Shown here in pieces: positions 36,481 to 49,538 of a DNA stretch of 64,000 nt. How positions within the stretch are numbered: position 1 is the stretch's first letter; each line of letters starts with the position of its first letter. The notes beneath the pieces are model-generated. The model saw only the letters and a list, made by a program, of their open reading frames with translations. It was not told the origin of the DNA and made no database searches. Position numbers and translations under genes: made by a program. Origin of the DNA: Flaveria trinervia (Eukaryota > Streptophyta > Magnoliopsida > Asterales > Asteraceae); assembly GCA_025506515.1 (NCBI GenBank), contig CM046452.1, positions 106,254,551 to 106,318,550 on the forward strand. Direction: 5' to 3'.

Positions 36481-37900
36481 TGTATTAATTTGGGCAAAAA
36501 ATAGGAAGCCCATAACATATTTTGGAGAAGCCCACTTATATATACTTTTAAAAAACAGGACTCGAATTTTTTAAATGCTTCATACCTTAGCTTCACATTG
36601 GACTGCATTTGGGCCAGCCCTGTAATGGTAACTTTTAAATGCTCTTGGGATGAAATGGGTAAAACTGTAAAAGTTTTAAATGGAATTGGTTAGACTTTGT
36701 TATAACATTTTGTTAAACAGAACAAAATAAAAGGGTAAAACAAATTCATGGAGAACATGTCACCACATAACGTAGAGAAGAACACGTGTATCAAACCCCC
36801 TAAAAAAACAGCGAATAAGTGGTTCAAATTCATGCATGGTGAAATGGGAACAAAAAAAGGATACGAAGCAAAGTTCTCCATAAATTTGTTCAAGGTCTCA
36901 TTCCCTATTTTTAACTCGAATAAAATAAATAATACTTATTTATTTATGTTTATTAATTCCTATTTACTCCATCCAAATATTAAAAATTATAAGGAGTACA
37001 TATAGGGATGAATACTAAGTAACAACGAATGAAAAGTTAGAACATTTATAGTAGACGTTAATCATCGATCTTATGATTATTATAATAGTCACCATTTCTT
37101 GTATAAATCTCTCTTTATTAAAAATTATGCGTTTCATTCCCCGTATTTATGGGAAAATTATCAGATTGGTCAATTGACCAAATAAAATTACTAAAACAAA
37201 CATTACAAAACAATATTTATAAAAAAAATAAACCAATCAGGAAATGACACGTAGCCACTCCTCGCCATGTGGACGAGGAATACTCCTGTTATATCTTAAC
37301 AAACTTATCCATTCTCATATTTCTCCGCACGCTTTTTTCCAATAATTCTCTTAAATCATCTCAAATTTAAGAATGTCTATTAATATCGTTGTATGTAGTG
37401 GATGCAAATGACACTATATTAAGGATGTTGAATGGCATCTACCTTTAGGAAATAAAGATTACATTTATTTATGAAATATTGTATAGCTTTTTCCTTTACT
37501 CGCTTGGTTAAAAAAACAATAATTATTAATTCTTTTGTTTTTTTTGAAATCTCGCACACTTTTTTAGAAAATACATAAATTCAAAATGAAAATATATAGT
37601 GAATCAAAAATAGTAATTCGTTTCTTAGTTAGTTTATCATAACAATTTGAGTTAAGAGTAAGAATAATTAGTTTAAGTTTTAATACTTGTATCTTTTTGA
37701 GTACTGGTGTATCAAACTCCTACACACGTCCTCTCCTGCGAACAATATTTTGGAAAGTGGCCACTTCACCGAAAACTCATGGGAAAATCTCGCTGGTGGT
37801 AATTTTTTTCCAATCGTTTATATTTGTAAATGATTAGGTCGATGTTTATTCTAGTAAACTAGAACTAGTTTTATACTCGTCCGGTGGTCGGGTATGCTAA
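36481..37900. other. intergenic, AT-rich
   Basis: I see nothing that supports a gene or an element boundary. Confidence 0.55.
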
Positions 37901-38369
37901 TGTCATAATGAACTAACTAATTTTCTTTTATCTTTACTAACAACTGTACTCCAGCCTGATAGATATAATCTTTACGATCGACCGCATCAATCATAAGGCT
38001 ACATATTTCAAACACATGATGATGATTATTTGTTTTATTTTGTTGTTGTGTGGGAATTGAATCCCTATGAGACCAATCATCTTGGAAATAGGTCTTGCTA
38101 GTCCTTTTTGAGAAGAATTCAACATCATCCAAGTCTTCTGATGCTCCCTGCTTTCTACATAAATTGAATGAAAGTGAGTCAACTTGCAGAAGCTATAAAA
38201 ACCTTAAATGGTGTTATCTAAATGCAAGGGAAGACGCCAACAAATCCATTATGCACCTTGGTCTACCAACTCATAGGAGAAGGCAACAATCGATTCATCT
38301 ATGTTCTGTCACAATAATGCAAATGAAGAATACATGTTGATCCTCATTCCAAAATGACATATGTTATTT

Positions 38370-38412
38370 CCTATTGCTAGCTGATATCCTATTGCTAGCT
38401 GATATCCTATTG
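38370..38412. repeat. short tandem repeat, 18-bp unit
   Basis: GCTAGCTGATATCCTATT occurs twice in succession, with a further partial unit. Confidence 0.85.
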
Positions 38413-40079
38413 AAGATCATTAAGGTCAAGCATATGAAGCATAAACTTAAAAACTGACATGTAAATAATATTTTAAATAAAAGGCATAATGAAGTGATTA
38501 TCGAATACAATTACTAACCTTTAATTATCTTAACGCTTTCTACTATATCCAAAGCCCTTCTAATTGTTTGTGCACTTCTATGGGCATCTACAAGAAAAAC
38601 TAATCAATGAAGATTGTGTTTTGTGTTCACAAGACATAACAATTAACAAACTCATCATCATCTATGTTTCTTAATTAATATGTGTTCAGTAAATACATTA
38701 TTTGAGTTATCCAAGTAGCGAAACATGTTGTATATTCATATTCTTACATTGAAAAAACAGGGTCACTTGTTGCCCTGCTTTTATGTCCTGAAGCTTCTAA
38801 GGCATTAGCTTCAAAGGGGCTTAGATGGGAAAAACCAAATCAATGAGGATTGAAGAAACCCAAGTTAATAATAACCTAAAGATGATAAAATAAACCATTA
38901 ATAACTCAAAAGGGTACATAATAGTTGCAATCTTGAGTCTGTAACTACTAGTTACTCAAACATGTAAAATAATTATCAAATTATGTAAAAGGATCAATCG
39001 GTGGGGAAGCGTTAGTTAATAGTACGTTATTAAGTTCTTATAACAAATCAAAATAACATGCTCAAACATCCATTATTCTTCAAATGTAAGATGATCATCA
39101 ACAAATGCAAAGATATCAATCAATAATGAAATCCTAGTGAAGAATAATATCACACTACATGTATCATTTAAAAAAGTACACATGAGAATCAATTTTTTTC
39201 AAATATTACTATCTTGACTCACCCAATCCATGAAGTATAAAAAGAACAATCAATGAAGAAAGCCATGTTTGGTTAAATTCAAAACATGTATTAAGAGAGC
39301 ACAATAATCTATAATTAAAATCCAAAGATTATCCATGAACTTAATATAATCGCTTCAAGGAAAAAACAAACTGGATGTAAGTTAAGAACATACCTGAATT
39401 AAACACCAACTATTGATTAATGAACCTAGATTAGGCATAACTTTACTTTTCATCATACTTATCCTTCTACCAAAACTAATCCTGTCAAATTCAAAAAAAA
39501 ATAATAAATCATCATCCGTAAATTGTAATCAGAATTACCTGAATTTAATCCTATATTTCTTTCAAATACCATTTAAAAGAGACAAGAAACATGCATTCAC
39601 AAGCATGAGCTAGAAATGCATATGCAGCCAAACAGATAATGTAATTCAACAGCTAATTAGATGAAGAATCAATTTAACAATTAACCTAATTCTATTAATC
39701 CATAGAGAAACAAATATATACACATTAAGCAGCTTGGATGTGTTTTTCTAACAACATTAAAAGATCATTTATGGATTAAAATGTAACAAAAGATTCGTAT
39801 AAGTGTCATATTAGAACAACCAGTGCAAAATATGATACATGCAAGTAAGATTAAAATTACCCTTACATGCACAAATGAATAAACACTACTAAAAAGCAAA
39901 TGAAATGCAACATGTGGTTCTGAAACCAAGCATAGGTTTGTCTCCTAGTATATATACACATACCTGACTGATTACTTTATTAACCAATTGTTTTGCAGCC
40001 TATGCCTTCTCAATGGGACATCTTTGTCAAAGTTAAACCTTTTTCATCCTGAGTCCATGCTAATTGTTTGTTCTTGTAT

Positions 40080-42564
40080 TGTCACACCCCAACCTTGACG
40101 GCGGAAACGTCGAGATGTGAGGGTTAAGATTGTTCACAGCCACATAACGCTATATTAAATTGTAAATATTATTATCATAAGTCTCGAAATGAAATACAAC
40201 CAAAATTCCCAAACAAGTAATAAGTTCGAATGCAACAAAACATAAAGTAAACTTTTTATTTCATTTACTAGGTCCAAATCCTAGATTATAGCATGCTTCA
40301 AAAGATCACTTTAAGCTTGAGGTTGACCTGAAACATGATAAAAATAAGAGTCAACTAAAAATAGTTGGTGAGTTTCCAAGGTTTTCATACATAATATGAA
40401 AAAGAAAGTTACAAGTAGCAATTCATGTCATAGGTTATAAGCTAGTAAGGTTATAGAACACATATCATTACAACCAAACCTCGACTTGATTACAAGTATA
40501 AAAGATTGGCTAAGTGTATTTGGTTCCCTAGTGCACAAGCATACGGCTCCTAGGAGTCGGCAATACATCGACTTTAGCACCAAATAGGCTTGTCAGGCCC
40601 AAATATCTAAGACGTCGCCAGGCTAGCAATAGTTAATGATTGTAAACAAACTATGTATCTCATATAAACACTTACAATAAACAAATAACCATGACAAAAT
40701 AATAAGTTGAATTGCACGTGATTTACAAGTCTCAAATGTGTATAAGTGTATCATGTATATGCTATCATGTTTCACCCCAAGTTAGTGTAAAAATATGAAA
40801 AAGGGGCAAGAAAACTCACTTGTCAAATAAGTATATAATGAAGATTAATAAGAATAAAAATATGTCGTTCCAAGATAAAACGTCACAAGGCACCTAAATA
40901 TATAATTATTACAAGATTTTGGTTAATAATAAGATTAACGAGTTAACATGAACTAGGGTATTAGTATATTGGGGATTTTTATAAAGTTAAATAAATTATT
41001 ATAAAAATACCATTTATGAAAATTTATAAATTTATTTTTAAGGAAATTGATCCTTTGTAAATAACTTGTGATTTTATTTATAAAATTATATTTAAATTCT
41101 ATAAATATCATGATAGATCCAAAAACATATGGTCTAATATTAATTAATGTCTTTAAGCATTATATAACAATCTAACTTATTATAAAAATACTTAATTATT
41201 ACATTTGCAAATAATTTTATATAAAATATTACCAAGTTTTTTTACAAGAATAAATTTTTAAAAATATTCAGATGACTTTAAAAATATTTATGGTTTATAA
41301 AATTCATTTTTATAATTATTATAAATTTCCTATAATTAATTTAAGGCCAAAAAGGCTTTGAAAAGATTACATGAGGGTGCCCGGGTTCGAACCCGAGACC
41401 TCATGTATGTGGGGAACAAGACTTAACCAGTGAACCAAGGCTCTCAGCCGCGGTAGATCTTGGTTTTAAAACATTAAAACCCATATAAACAAAATCCCCA
41501 ATCCCTAGAACCCTAGTTCGAATTTGAATCAAATTAAGCGTTAAATCGATGTTGTTAATGGTAAAGATCATGGGGCTTTTGTTCCCCATGTAAAATCGAG
41601 CATGTACATGTATTTAATTACCCGATTCGAAGATGTATTGGTGAAGAACAGACGAAGTATCAACCGAAGAACAAGTCGCGACCGTGAGTGCAAAAATTCA
41701 AGTAATCTTCAATGATATTCAAATCAAAGGTGCAGATAGCATCGTGTGATGGTCTGGACTCAAAGCCCTCTGTCAATTTTGATCTTTGAACACAATAGGG
41801 TGGTGTTCGACTAGTGTGCAGGTCGCGATGAGGATGATGCTTAAATTCGTTGTTTGTGTTTGATTCAGGTGAAATTGAAAGGTGTAATCGATTGGAGATA
41901 GACAGAAGATTGTTTGTACTCAGTTAATTCGATTATTATTGTGTTTTAATGACAAAACGGTCATGAGTTAAAAGAGTTTCGGTTATATGATCGAATTGAC
42001 TTGGTAACCGATGTATAACTCGATTATTAAGTGCATTCAAGTTCGAAGCACGTATGCGAAACGATTCGGATAAAGTTCGGCTACGAAACTAACCGTTTTT
42101 TTGTGTTTTAGAATCGCCGGACTTTGGCCGGAGTGTGGCCGGAGTCGCGGCCGGAATTACGGGAATGGGCGGGGGTTTGGGTTGAAAGTTTGAAATGTTA
42201 CACATTGGCCCCTTTTAGTTTAATAGTTAACATTTCATGCTTAAAAGTTCTATATTAAGTTTCCAAATTGACAAATACAACCCCCAAGCTTAATTTAAGT
42301 TGTGTTTTAAACATGGTTAAGTTTAATAATCCTCATAAATTATAAGTAACCTTATTAAAAGCAATCTTATTATTACTAATACTATTATGATTATTATTAT
42401 CATAATTATATTCTAATTAATTTAACATTATTAGCTTCAAATTAAGGATTTAAAAGACATACCAAGCATAAGAAAATCCTATAAATTTCATAATGGCACA
42501 AGTAGTCCTTACAAGAACTTTAACAAGATTAACTTTTACTTTAACAAAAATACGAGATGTTACA
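40080..42564 (-). mobile_element. solo LTR A, 2485 bp
   Basis: The plus-strand ends are TGTCACACCCC and GAGATGTTACA, giving TG...CA borders with imperfect inverted ends. A perfect 5-bp target duplication TGTAT flanks it (40075-40079 and 42565-42569). No internal gag/pol is present, so recombination between two LTRs probably left this single copy. By comparison with the element at 1-4283, whose LTR ends in GGGTGTGACA in sense, the sense strand is minus. It holds GGGTTCGAACCC at 41388-41399 and a GC-rich CCGGAGT repeat near 42120. Confidence 0.88.
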
Positions 42565-42569
42565 TGTAT

Positions 42570-44232
42570 CGCTACCAATGAAAAAAGCTATAGCTGAAAG
42601 ACAAGGGTATACAAATGCCATTAATCTTGCTTGTAGCAAACCAGCCTAACATATGTAGTAAACGAGTAAAATTATATCAGGTTTTTTATTTGGCCATAAT
42701 TCTGATTAAGAAATCATTTGTCATAAACTCTTCTAATGGACAAACTTTATTATTTAAACTTATTATATTTAAAATTATTATGATCATTGTCATCTTGATG
42801 GAAATACGAATATTATCTTTTATCTTTTTCAACCAAAACCACCTCTCCTAAAGTCTACACTATCTACAATTTCATAATATAACAATTATAACGAAAGGCA
42901 CAGTATTTAATAATGGAAATATCATTAAAAGATTATTCATAAATATAAGTTTATGCAAAGAGATTATTCTATTAAGTGATTCACAATATACACTTGAAAC
43001 ATATTAAGCTTTCATAAGGTTGATAGTATTTATCACAATAATCTGCAATTAGCATATTTAAGTACATTTTATTATTATAATAGCATTAACTTATCGATTG
43101 CAGAAACTAAAGTATCATTTTTGCTTTGATCCTTTGATAAGCAGTTGATTATATACAACAGAAAACATAACATATATTAACTTCCTAGATAGATGACTTG
43201 AAATTAACATACCATGTGGGAATGACGTCCTTGTAAAGTATTGAAATAAGATATCAACAGTGTAGTGTATGCAAAGGAAGAAGATGATGATGAATAAGTT
43301 GTTTAAATCCTCATTTCCTATACACACAATTAAAGATCCAATCAATAAGAAATGACAAACATCATTGAAAATTATTTCAAACATCAATTGATCATTGATC
43401 ATAAAAAATGTTAAACCATCATAAATCATCTTAAAGAACCCTAACCGAATGAAAAATCAGGGGACGTCTTCATCAGGTGGGTAGCGATTCTTAATTGATA
43501 ATTCATTATCCGAAGCCATTGTGTGGTGATACCAAACAACATCTAGTTATGAAACCTGCAACGGGCAATACAAGAAATGTAGATTTAGGTCAAATTAACG
43601 ATTTATGACCTTCAATCCTCTCAGGAAATAAGTTAAAACAGAGAAAGATGCAATTACAGAGTTGTATAGATATATAAACATATGTGTATAGATCTATATG
43701 AAACAAATTGGAGAAGCAATTACCATTATTGTACTTGCTGACATCCTCATGGTTGGAGCTTCAAAGGCAAACCTTGAATACGCTAATGGTGTTGTTCACC
43801 AAAAGATCAGTGAAGAATGATTTGTGTGTATATGTTCTATTTATATGCATACCCGTGGAGGTTATCGAAGACGTATGGAGAAGAAAAAGGAAAGAAGAAC
43901 CGAAGAAGAAAGAACCGTCGAGAGAAAGGTAACTGCTTGTAACTTGTTTGAAACTGCCGTAACCACCTAATTTACACGGTTGAGATTTAATCTCAGTAAA
44001 ATCCAACGGTTGTAATACATTTTACTAGCGGTTACACTCACTGCTGGTATTATAATATATAATGGTCAATTGTTTCATTTGGCAATTTCCCTTTTTTCTC
44101 TTTATTTCAATTAATTATTCCTTTCAATTATTTTAAAGCTTTTTTTTTTCTTTTTTACTCCACTCACAAAACACTCACAAAATATTAAAAACTAAATATG
44201 ATGATAAATGTTTACCGTTAAATATAGGAGAG
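42570..44232. other. intergenic between two solo LTRs
   Basis: AT-rich sequence that includes the 5' part of the relic described at 37900-43850. No intact gene. Confidence 0.5.
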
Positions 44233-44237
44233 TCTAT

Positions 44238-47112
44238 TATAACATCTGCCTTTTTTTTAAAATAAAATATAGACCCGAACCCGTTTTTTTGTTATATAAA
44301 TCAAACATATCATTTAAATTACTTATTTCATTTTGGTGGTTTTAAAACAATAATGTGTTATTTAACTAACTTTGTGAAATTTGTGATTTAAATTTACATT
44401 TAATCTTCCGTTTAGTAAGTTTATAAACTTATGAGATTTTACATATATTATTGATGAATTTATAATTATTATAAAATAATATGAGACTTTAAAATTCCTA
44501 TGGGATTTATGAAGATAAATAAATATATAAAGGTTATTTTCTTTTAACCACTTTAACAAGTTAATAATTAATATTTAACAAGATTTATAATTTTTGTATA
44601 TATTTTTAAAATAAATAAATGGTGTAATCATTTAAAATTTGGGCTATATAAAGTATAGGGTTGGAAATGTAAATATTAAAACTTTGTTTTTAAAGTTTTG
44701 GCATAAAATAATAACAATATAAAACCTAAGGGGATGAATGTGTAAAATTACAAAAAAAAAAACCAACCCCTTTCCCCTTTATCCCCGTCGACCACCGACG
44801 GAGCTCCGGCAGCCTCAAAATCATCGAAAAACCTCCGCAATTAGACACTAAATCGTTTAAGATAATCCTTGAAACCGTTTCGAACTTAAATACATCAGAA
44901 TTTCGTTTAAAACATCGGTTACAAATGTCATTCGATCGAATAACCGAAATCCTTTTAATCTCATAGCCGTTTGAACATTAAAACACAATAATAATCTAAT
45001 TAACTCAACATAAACAATAATCTAGCTATCGTTGATCGAATACAACCTTCAATTTCATCTGAAACAAACGCAAACCTCGAATTCAGTCATCATCTTCATT
45101 CGCGACCTGTAGCCTAACCGTGATCCATGCTCGGAGCTTTATTAAACCAAATTGGAAGAGGGCTTTTGCTTAACACCGACTCTAAGTTAAATATGCAAGA
45201 CTAATTGGATTATCACCAACGTTTGGATCTCAAACCAGCTTCGCTTTAGTCGCGGCTATCCTTATCATCATTCTCATCAATTCGAACTCAATAACGTAAG
45301 TTCCGCACATCATTGTTCTCGGTTTAACATGGGGAAACAAAGCCCTAATGTTAATTTGGTTAACATATCCGAATTGATGTTCAATTTGACTCAATTCGAG
45401 TCTAGGGTTCTTGAGTAAATTTGGGGTTTTTGCAATCAATGCTTTTAAACATTTTAAGGGAGCTTTATACCAGATCCAGGCTGCTAGCCCAACCAGTTTT
45501 CACTCTACATTGCGAACTGGAGGTCTGGGGTTCGAACCCAGCCTCCATCATTTTTCTTTTAAAGGCAATTTTATATGCTTTTTTTTAATTTCAGAAACAA
45601 TATTAATATAATATTAAATTTAAATAAAAAAAATATTTGGTTAATACAAATGTTTCGGAAATTATTAAATTAATCATTAAGTTTTAAAAAAAACTTACGA
45701 TCTTAAATATAATCCTTTCTTTTATAGAAAAATAACAAAGGATATAAAGCATTATTAATTCTTTTATGTGATTTAAATACTACAAAACTTTTATGGTTTA
45801 AATTTAGACTATTTCAAAACATTGTAAGTTTTTACATGTTAAATAACTAAGTTATTCAATTAGTTATTTAAATAATTATATAAATAATTGATTATTCATC
45901 GAATTATTTAACCATGTTATAGTTAATAAATCGATCCTTAAACTTTCAATTAAATTATTGAAACTTATAAAACAATATAATTTTCTATTATACTTTATTC
46001 TTAATTTTTAGGTTTTGCATTATATGACCTTTATAATAAATCATATGAAAGCTCAAAGCCTTATAAAATGATTTTAGATAATTTTAAGGTCATATTCAAT
46101 TAAGCATCTTTATTTAATTGTAATTTTAAATAATTATTCATTTCTTTTCACACATTATACTCAATTTTTATTAAATTAGATTGTTAATCATTCATTATCG
46201 TTCTCAATTATAATTTATTTGTATCATATTTATTAAACCAAAACGTAAATGATTCATTATTTTATTTAATTATTTAAACCCCCAAATTCCAATCGAAACC
46301 CTAGTTCACGTTTATTCATTAATCTTACCTTTAAACTTAACCTTGAAATACATATACGTTTAGGCACCTTGTAAGAGAAATCGTTGGAGCCTCGTTTACT
46401 GTCTTATCATCATTTTATTTATTTCAAGTGAGTATTTCTATACTCCTTTTTCATATTTTCACACTTTGGGGTGAAACATGTTATTTTATAAACATTGCAC
46501 TTGTAAACGTTTGATTCTTGTAAACTTATGGCATTTCACCTTTATGTTGTGGTTAGTTGAACTTTATGGCTATCATGTAATGTCGAATATATGTACAATC
46601 ATTAACTATTGCTAGCCTAGCGAAGTCATAGATCTATGGGCCAGACAAGCCTGCTTGATTGATCCAAGTACACTTAGCTAATTGTATATACTTTTAAACG
46701 TTTGAGACTTGTAAAACTTTGTCGAGGTTTGATTGTGCATTCTGTCTTACATCCCTAGTTTACTTTGTTCTCTAACTTACAACATGAATTGCCATCTTTT
46801 ATATACTTATGTACTGAAAACTATAGAAATCTCAACAATATTATTGTTGACCTTTTATTTTAACATGTTTCAGGAAATACTCAAGTTTGATCGCCTTTTT
46901 CGAAGTTGTTCACATCTAGGAATGGACCTAGTTAACTTAATGAATGAACTTATTATATTTCTTATATTGTGTTCTTATTTGTGACTTATGCTTGTAATGT
47001 ACATTTCAAACTTATGAATAATATATTTGGATTTAATAATAGCGTTATGTGGCTGTGAACGATCTTAACTCTTACTCCTCGACGTTTCCGCCATCAAGGT
47101 TGGGGTGTGACA
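44238..47112 (+). mobile_element. solo LTR B, 2875 bp
   Basis: It begins TATAACATCTGCC and ends GGTTGGGGTGTGACA. It is flanked by a perfect 5-bp duplication TCTAT (44233-44237 and 47113-47117). The last ~70 bases (GCGTTATGTGGCTGTGAAC..., CGACGTTTCCGCC) are nearly identical to the corresponding end of solo LTR A, so both belong to one family. It lies in opposite orientation to A. It also holds GGGTTCGAACCC near 45528-45539. The first dinucleotide is TA instead of TG. Confidence 0.82.
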
Positions 47113-47917
47113 TCTATAGATACTAATAAAATAATGTTTCTTTGTCATTTGTCATCTTCTTAAACTACATTTTTGACACTTGTTATTTTTCTAAACATTT
47201 TTACTTTATTTTCTCTCCAAAAGGGTATTAAAGTAATTTAAATACTTAAATATTTTGTCTCTTTTAATAAAAAAATATTTAGTCAATTGATACATTTTTC
47301 TCTCTCATCTGTATTTTTTAAAAATCAAACTATGCTTTTAAAAATAAACTTTATTAAAAAATTAAAATTCATATCTTTTCTAAAACATTAAACCTTTTGA
47401 AACAAAATATTTTAAATCAGTCATTTTTTAAAATAATTATAAAAATATGGAATTTTCTAAAAGTAGTTTTATTAAAACAACAAGAATAATTAGAAACTTG
47501 TGTTTATGATAAACAAAATTTTTATAAACAAATAATTTTATAAGAAAATCTTAAAACAAATATTTAAAAATAAAACTATTTAGATAAGAGAGTTAAAAAT
47601 AGTATAATTGTTTTATCTCTTAAACAAATACGTATATATATAATTTTATACATATCTTATATTAAAATATCGTACTATAACTTTTCGTGTTATTACTAAT
47701 TATAATCCGTTTAATAAATGAGTTTCTAGACTAATGATTTATCTATATATCTATCTATCTAAAACTTATCTATTGTTTATTTACTTGAAATAGCTATGTA
47801 TATGTAATTATAATCATATTTTATCTTCAAATATGGTTTTATAATTCATAAATTTTTATAATTATTATTTATTATTTTATTTATTCAACCCGTATAATAT
47901 ACGGGTTACTAGCCTAG
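47113..47917 (+). mobile_element. Helitron-like element, about 805 bp
   Basis: The 3' end has a 9-bp hairpin (AACCCGTAT/ATACGGGTT, loop AAT), then ten bases, then CTAG with T following: a typical Helitron terminus. The 5' side begins TCTATAGATACTAATAAAA, which fits a Helitron start, but it coincides with the target duplication of solo LTR B. Before that insertion the base preceding TC would have been G instead of the usual A. The 3' end is well supported and the 5' end is tentative. It has no coding capacity. Confidence 0.6.
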
Positions 47918-48343
47918 TTATAAATGATAAAGATAAAGATGATATACTTAATGTGAGAGTAAATTTATGCTTTCACTATAATATTAGAGACGTTGGCAAA
48001 ATAGAAAAATACAATAGATTTTTCATCATCGTACATTATAATTAACAAAAAGCTATCATAAATTAAAATTTCCATTAATATTTTAAAATTCTTTTCTATC
48101 TATTTCCTCATATCTATTTTTATTTTAATTAAATAATATTTAATTGTTTTGTTATTATTATTTTTCTTCTTCTCCTCGTGAAAAAAATAACAAAAATTAA
48201 AATTTTACAGTGTATTCACAGTTAAAAATTAGTTTGATACGGAAAATGTTCACATGAATTTTTAGCCACTGAATATGATACACTTCTTACTACATACAGT
48301 ACAAGTATTTAATGCAAACCGTAACGGGAACACGGTGAATCTA
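47918..48343. other. intergenic, AT-rich
   Basis: This is the 3' flank of the bHLH gene; nothing else is seen. Confidence 0.6.
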
Positions 48344-49150
48344 TTAATGATGTAGTGAAAAATGGCCCTGCATGGGAAATGGCAGCCCCAATGAAACAAC
48401 ACTATGGTTAATGTTTTGAGCATTCTGACTTGTACCGCATGCATTAGTAGGTGTACCAAAGCTCACATAATCAACATTCATCCCAAATTGCTCCAACGCC
48501 TTCACCTGTGATCTCAAAAACTTCAAATAGTTAGCAGCTTCATCCAGCATTGAAGCTGTATCCATCTTATCTCCTCCAGGAACAAGCTTCTGCAAAACCC
48601 TAATTCTCTCGCTCACCCTCTCCCTCCGCCGCCGTGCCGCCACCGTCTGCGGATCACTTGATATCCTCACGTTTCTCCTCTTTGGCTTCTTTACATCATC
48701 GTCGATGAAACTCACCGGCCGGAAAGCCGCCGCGGTGTATATCATCTCCTTCATTTGTGCGATAACATCTGAATCTGTCTCGTCGGAATCTGCCGGTTGC
48801 CGGAAGTTTATGGTGGATGAAGCGGATCGGATCGGATCCGATCGGCGCCTCTTCGATGAGCATTGAGAAACAATGCCGTCGTCTGTCTCTTTTGTGACGG
48901 AATCGTTCGATGAGACGCCGGTGAGATTTTTAACTGTTTTGGTGTGTGAATTGTTGTGATCGGAGAAGATGACGGAGATATTGTCGTCTTCATGATAATG
49001 TAAGTCATTGACAGCCAACGATTGACACCAATTTGTGGAGGTTGTTATTGGGTTCAAGAAGATGTTTTCTGAACCATGAATGATGTGTTCTTCGGGTTCT
49101 CGTTGATGATGATGATTGATGTTACTCCATGGGAACGATATGTTTTCCAT
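48344..49150 (-). CDS. bHLH transcription factor, HEC/bHLH87-like (group VIII)
   Basis: It is a nuclear DNA-binding regulator; relatives control gynoecium, fruit or shoot development. It is a single exon of 268 codons with ATG at 49150-49148. The N-terminal half is low-complexity and acidic. The motif SDVIAQMKEMIYTAAAFRPV (about 128-146) and KKPKRRNVRISSDPQTVAAR (about 154-173) precede the basic region RRRRERVSERIR. Helix-loop-helix residues about 178-220 read VLQKLVPGGDKMDTASMLDE and AANYLKFLRSQVKALEQFG. The usual basic-region histidine (or glutamine) is arginine here, while the glutamate of RRER is kept. The final tail is asparagine/serine-rich. The AAFRPV and DPQTVAAR wording points to the HEC/IND/bHLH87/bHLH52-53 group; the exact orthologue is unclear. 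Single-exon structure fits that group. Confidence 0.93.
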   Translation of the reverse strand: MENISFPWSNINHHHQREPEEHIIHGSENIFLNPITTSTNWCQSLAVNDLHYHEDDNISVIFSDHNNSHTKTVKNLTGVSSNDSVTKETDDGIVSQCSSKRRRSDPIRSASSTINFRQPADSDETDSDVIAQMKEMIYTAAAFRPVSFIDDDVKKPKRRNVRISSDPQTVAARRRRERVSERIRVLQKLVPGGDKMDTASMLDEAANYLKFLRSQVKALEQFGMNVDYVSFGTPTNACGTSQNAQNINHSVVSLGLPFPMQGHFSLHH

Positions 49151-49401
49151 GATTATTACAAAATGGTACCATTAATTAACTCGAATTATGAAAAACATAC
49201 CCAAATTAATGATTTTACGTAGTATGGATCTGAGTATCCAAACTTATGGGTGTTTATAATCCATAGTGCCACGTAATTGGAGCAAAAACCCTTAAAGAGT
49301 AACGAATGTTGAAGAAGATCGAATACAGTGCTGAAATCGAAGATGAAACTGAGGGTTTGTGTTTCCACACGAATGCTATTGAATATTGATGATGTTGGTT
49401 G

Positions 49402-49413
49402 TATATATAAAGG
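49402..49413 (-). promoter_or_regulatory. TATA box of bHLH gene
   Basis: The minus strand reads CTTTATATATAC about 255 bases upstream of the ATG, implying a 5' leader of roughly 220 bases. Confidence 0.6.
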
Positions 49414-49538
49414 CATGGAGGTGGAGGGAGAATAATTGCCCAAAAATGTTTGATTCTAAGATAAATAGTTAAAAATTTGGAGTTGTGTACGACCATATGG
49501 TATGGCCCGCATCACACATGAACCGCACGCTTGTATTG

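Larger units (their letters stand above)
37900..43850 (-). pseudogene. fragmented minus-strand gene relic split by a solo LTR
   Basis: A TATA-like CATATAAATAG lies at 43838-43848 (minus), followed by short frames: MRMSASTIM at 43750-43724, ending at a donor, and a 20-codon frame at 43519-43457 (MASDNELSIKNRYPPDEDVP). Further exon-like pieces are the RYKNKQLAWTQDEKGLTLTK segment, which continues across the LTR insertion point (42565+ joined to 40079-). Others are SPFEANALEASGHKSRATSD near 38830-38760 and AHRSAQTIRRALDIVESVK at about 38586-38520, followed by donor G|GTTAGT. The pieces do not form one open frame. No family is recognised. The joining of pieces is inference. Confidence 0.3.

Noticed and set aside
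41388..41399. Possible tRNA gene at GGGTTCGAACCC
   Set aside because: No acceptor stem or convincing cloverleaf could be drawn around it; kept only as a B-box-like motif.
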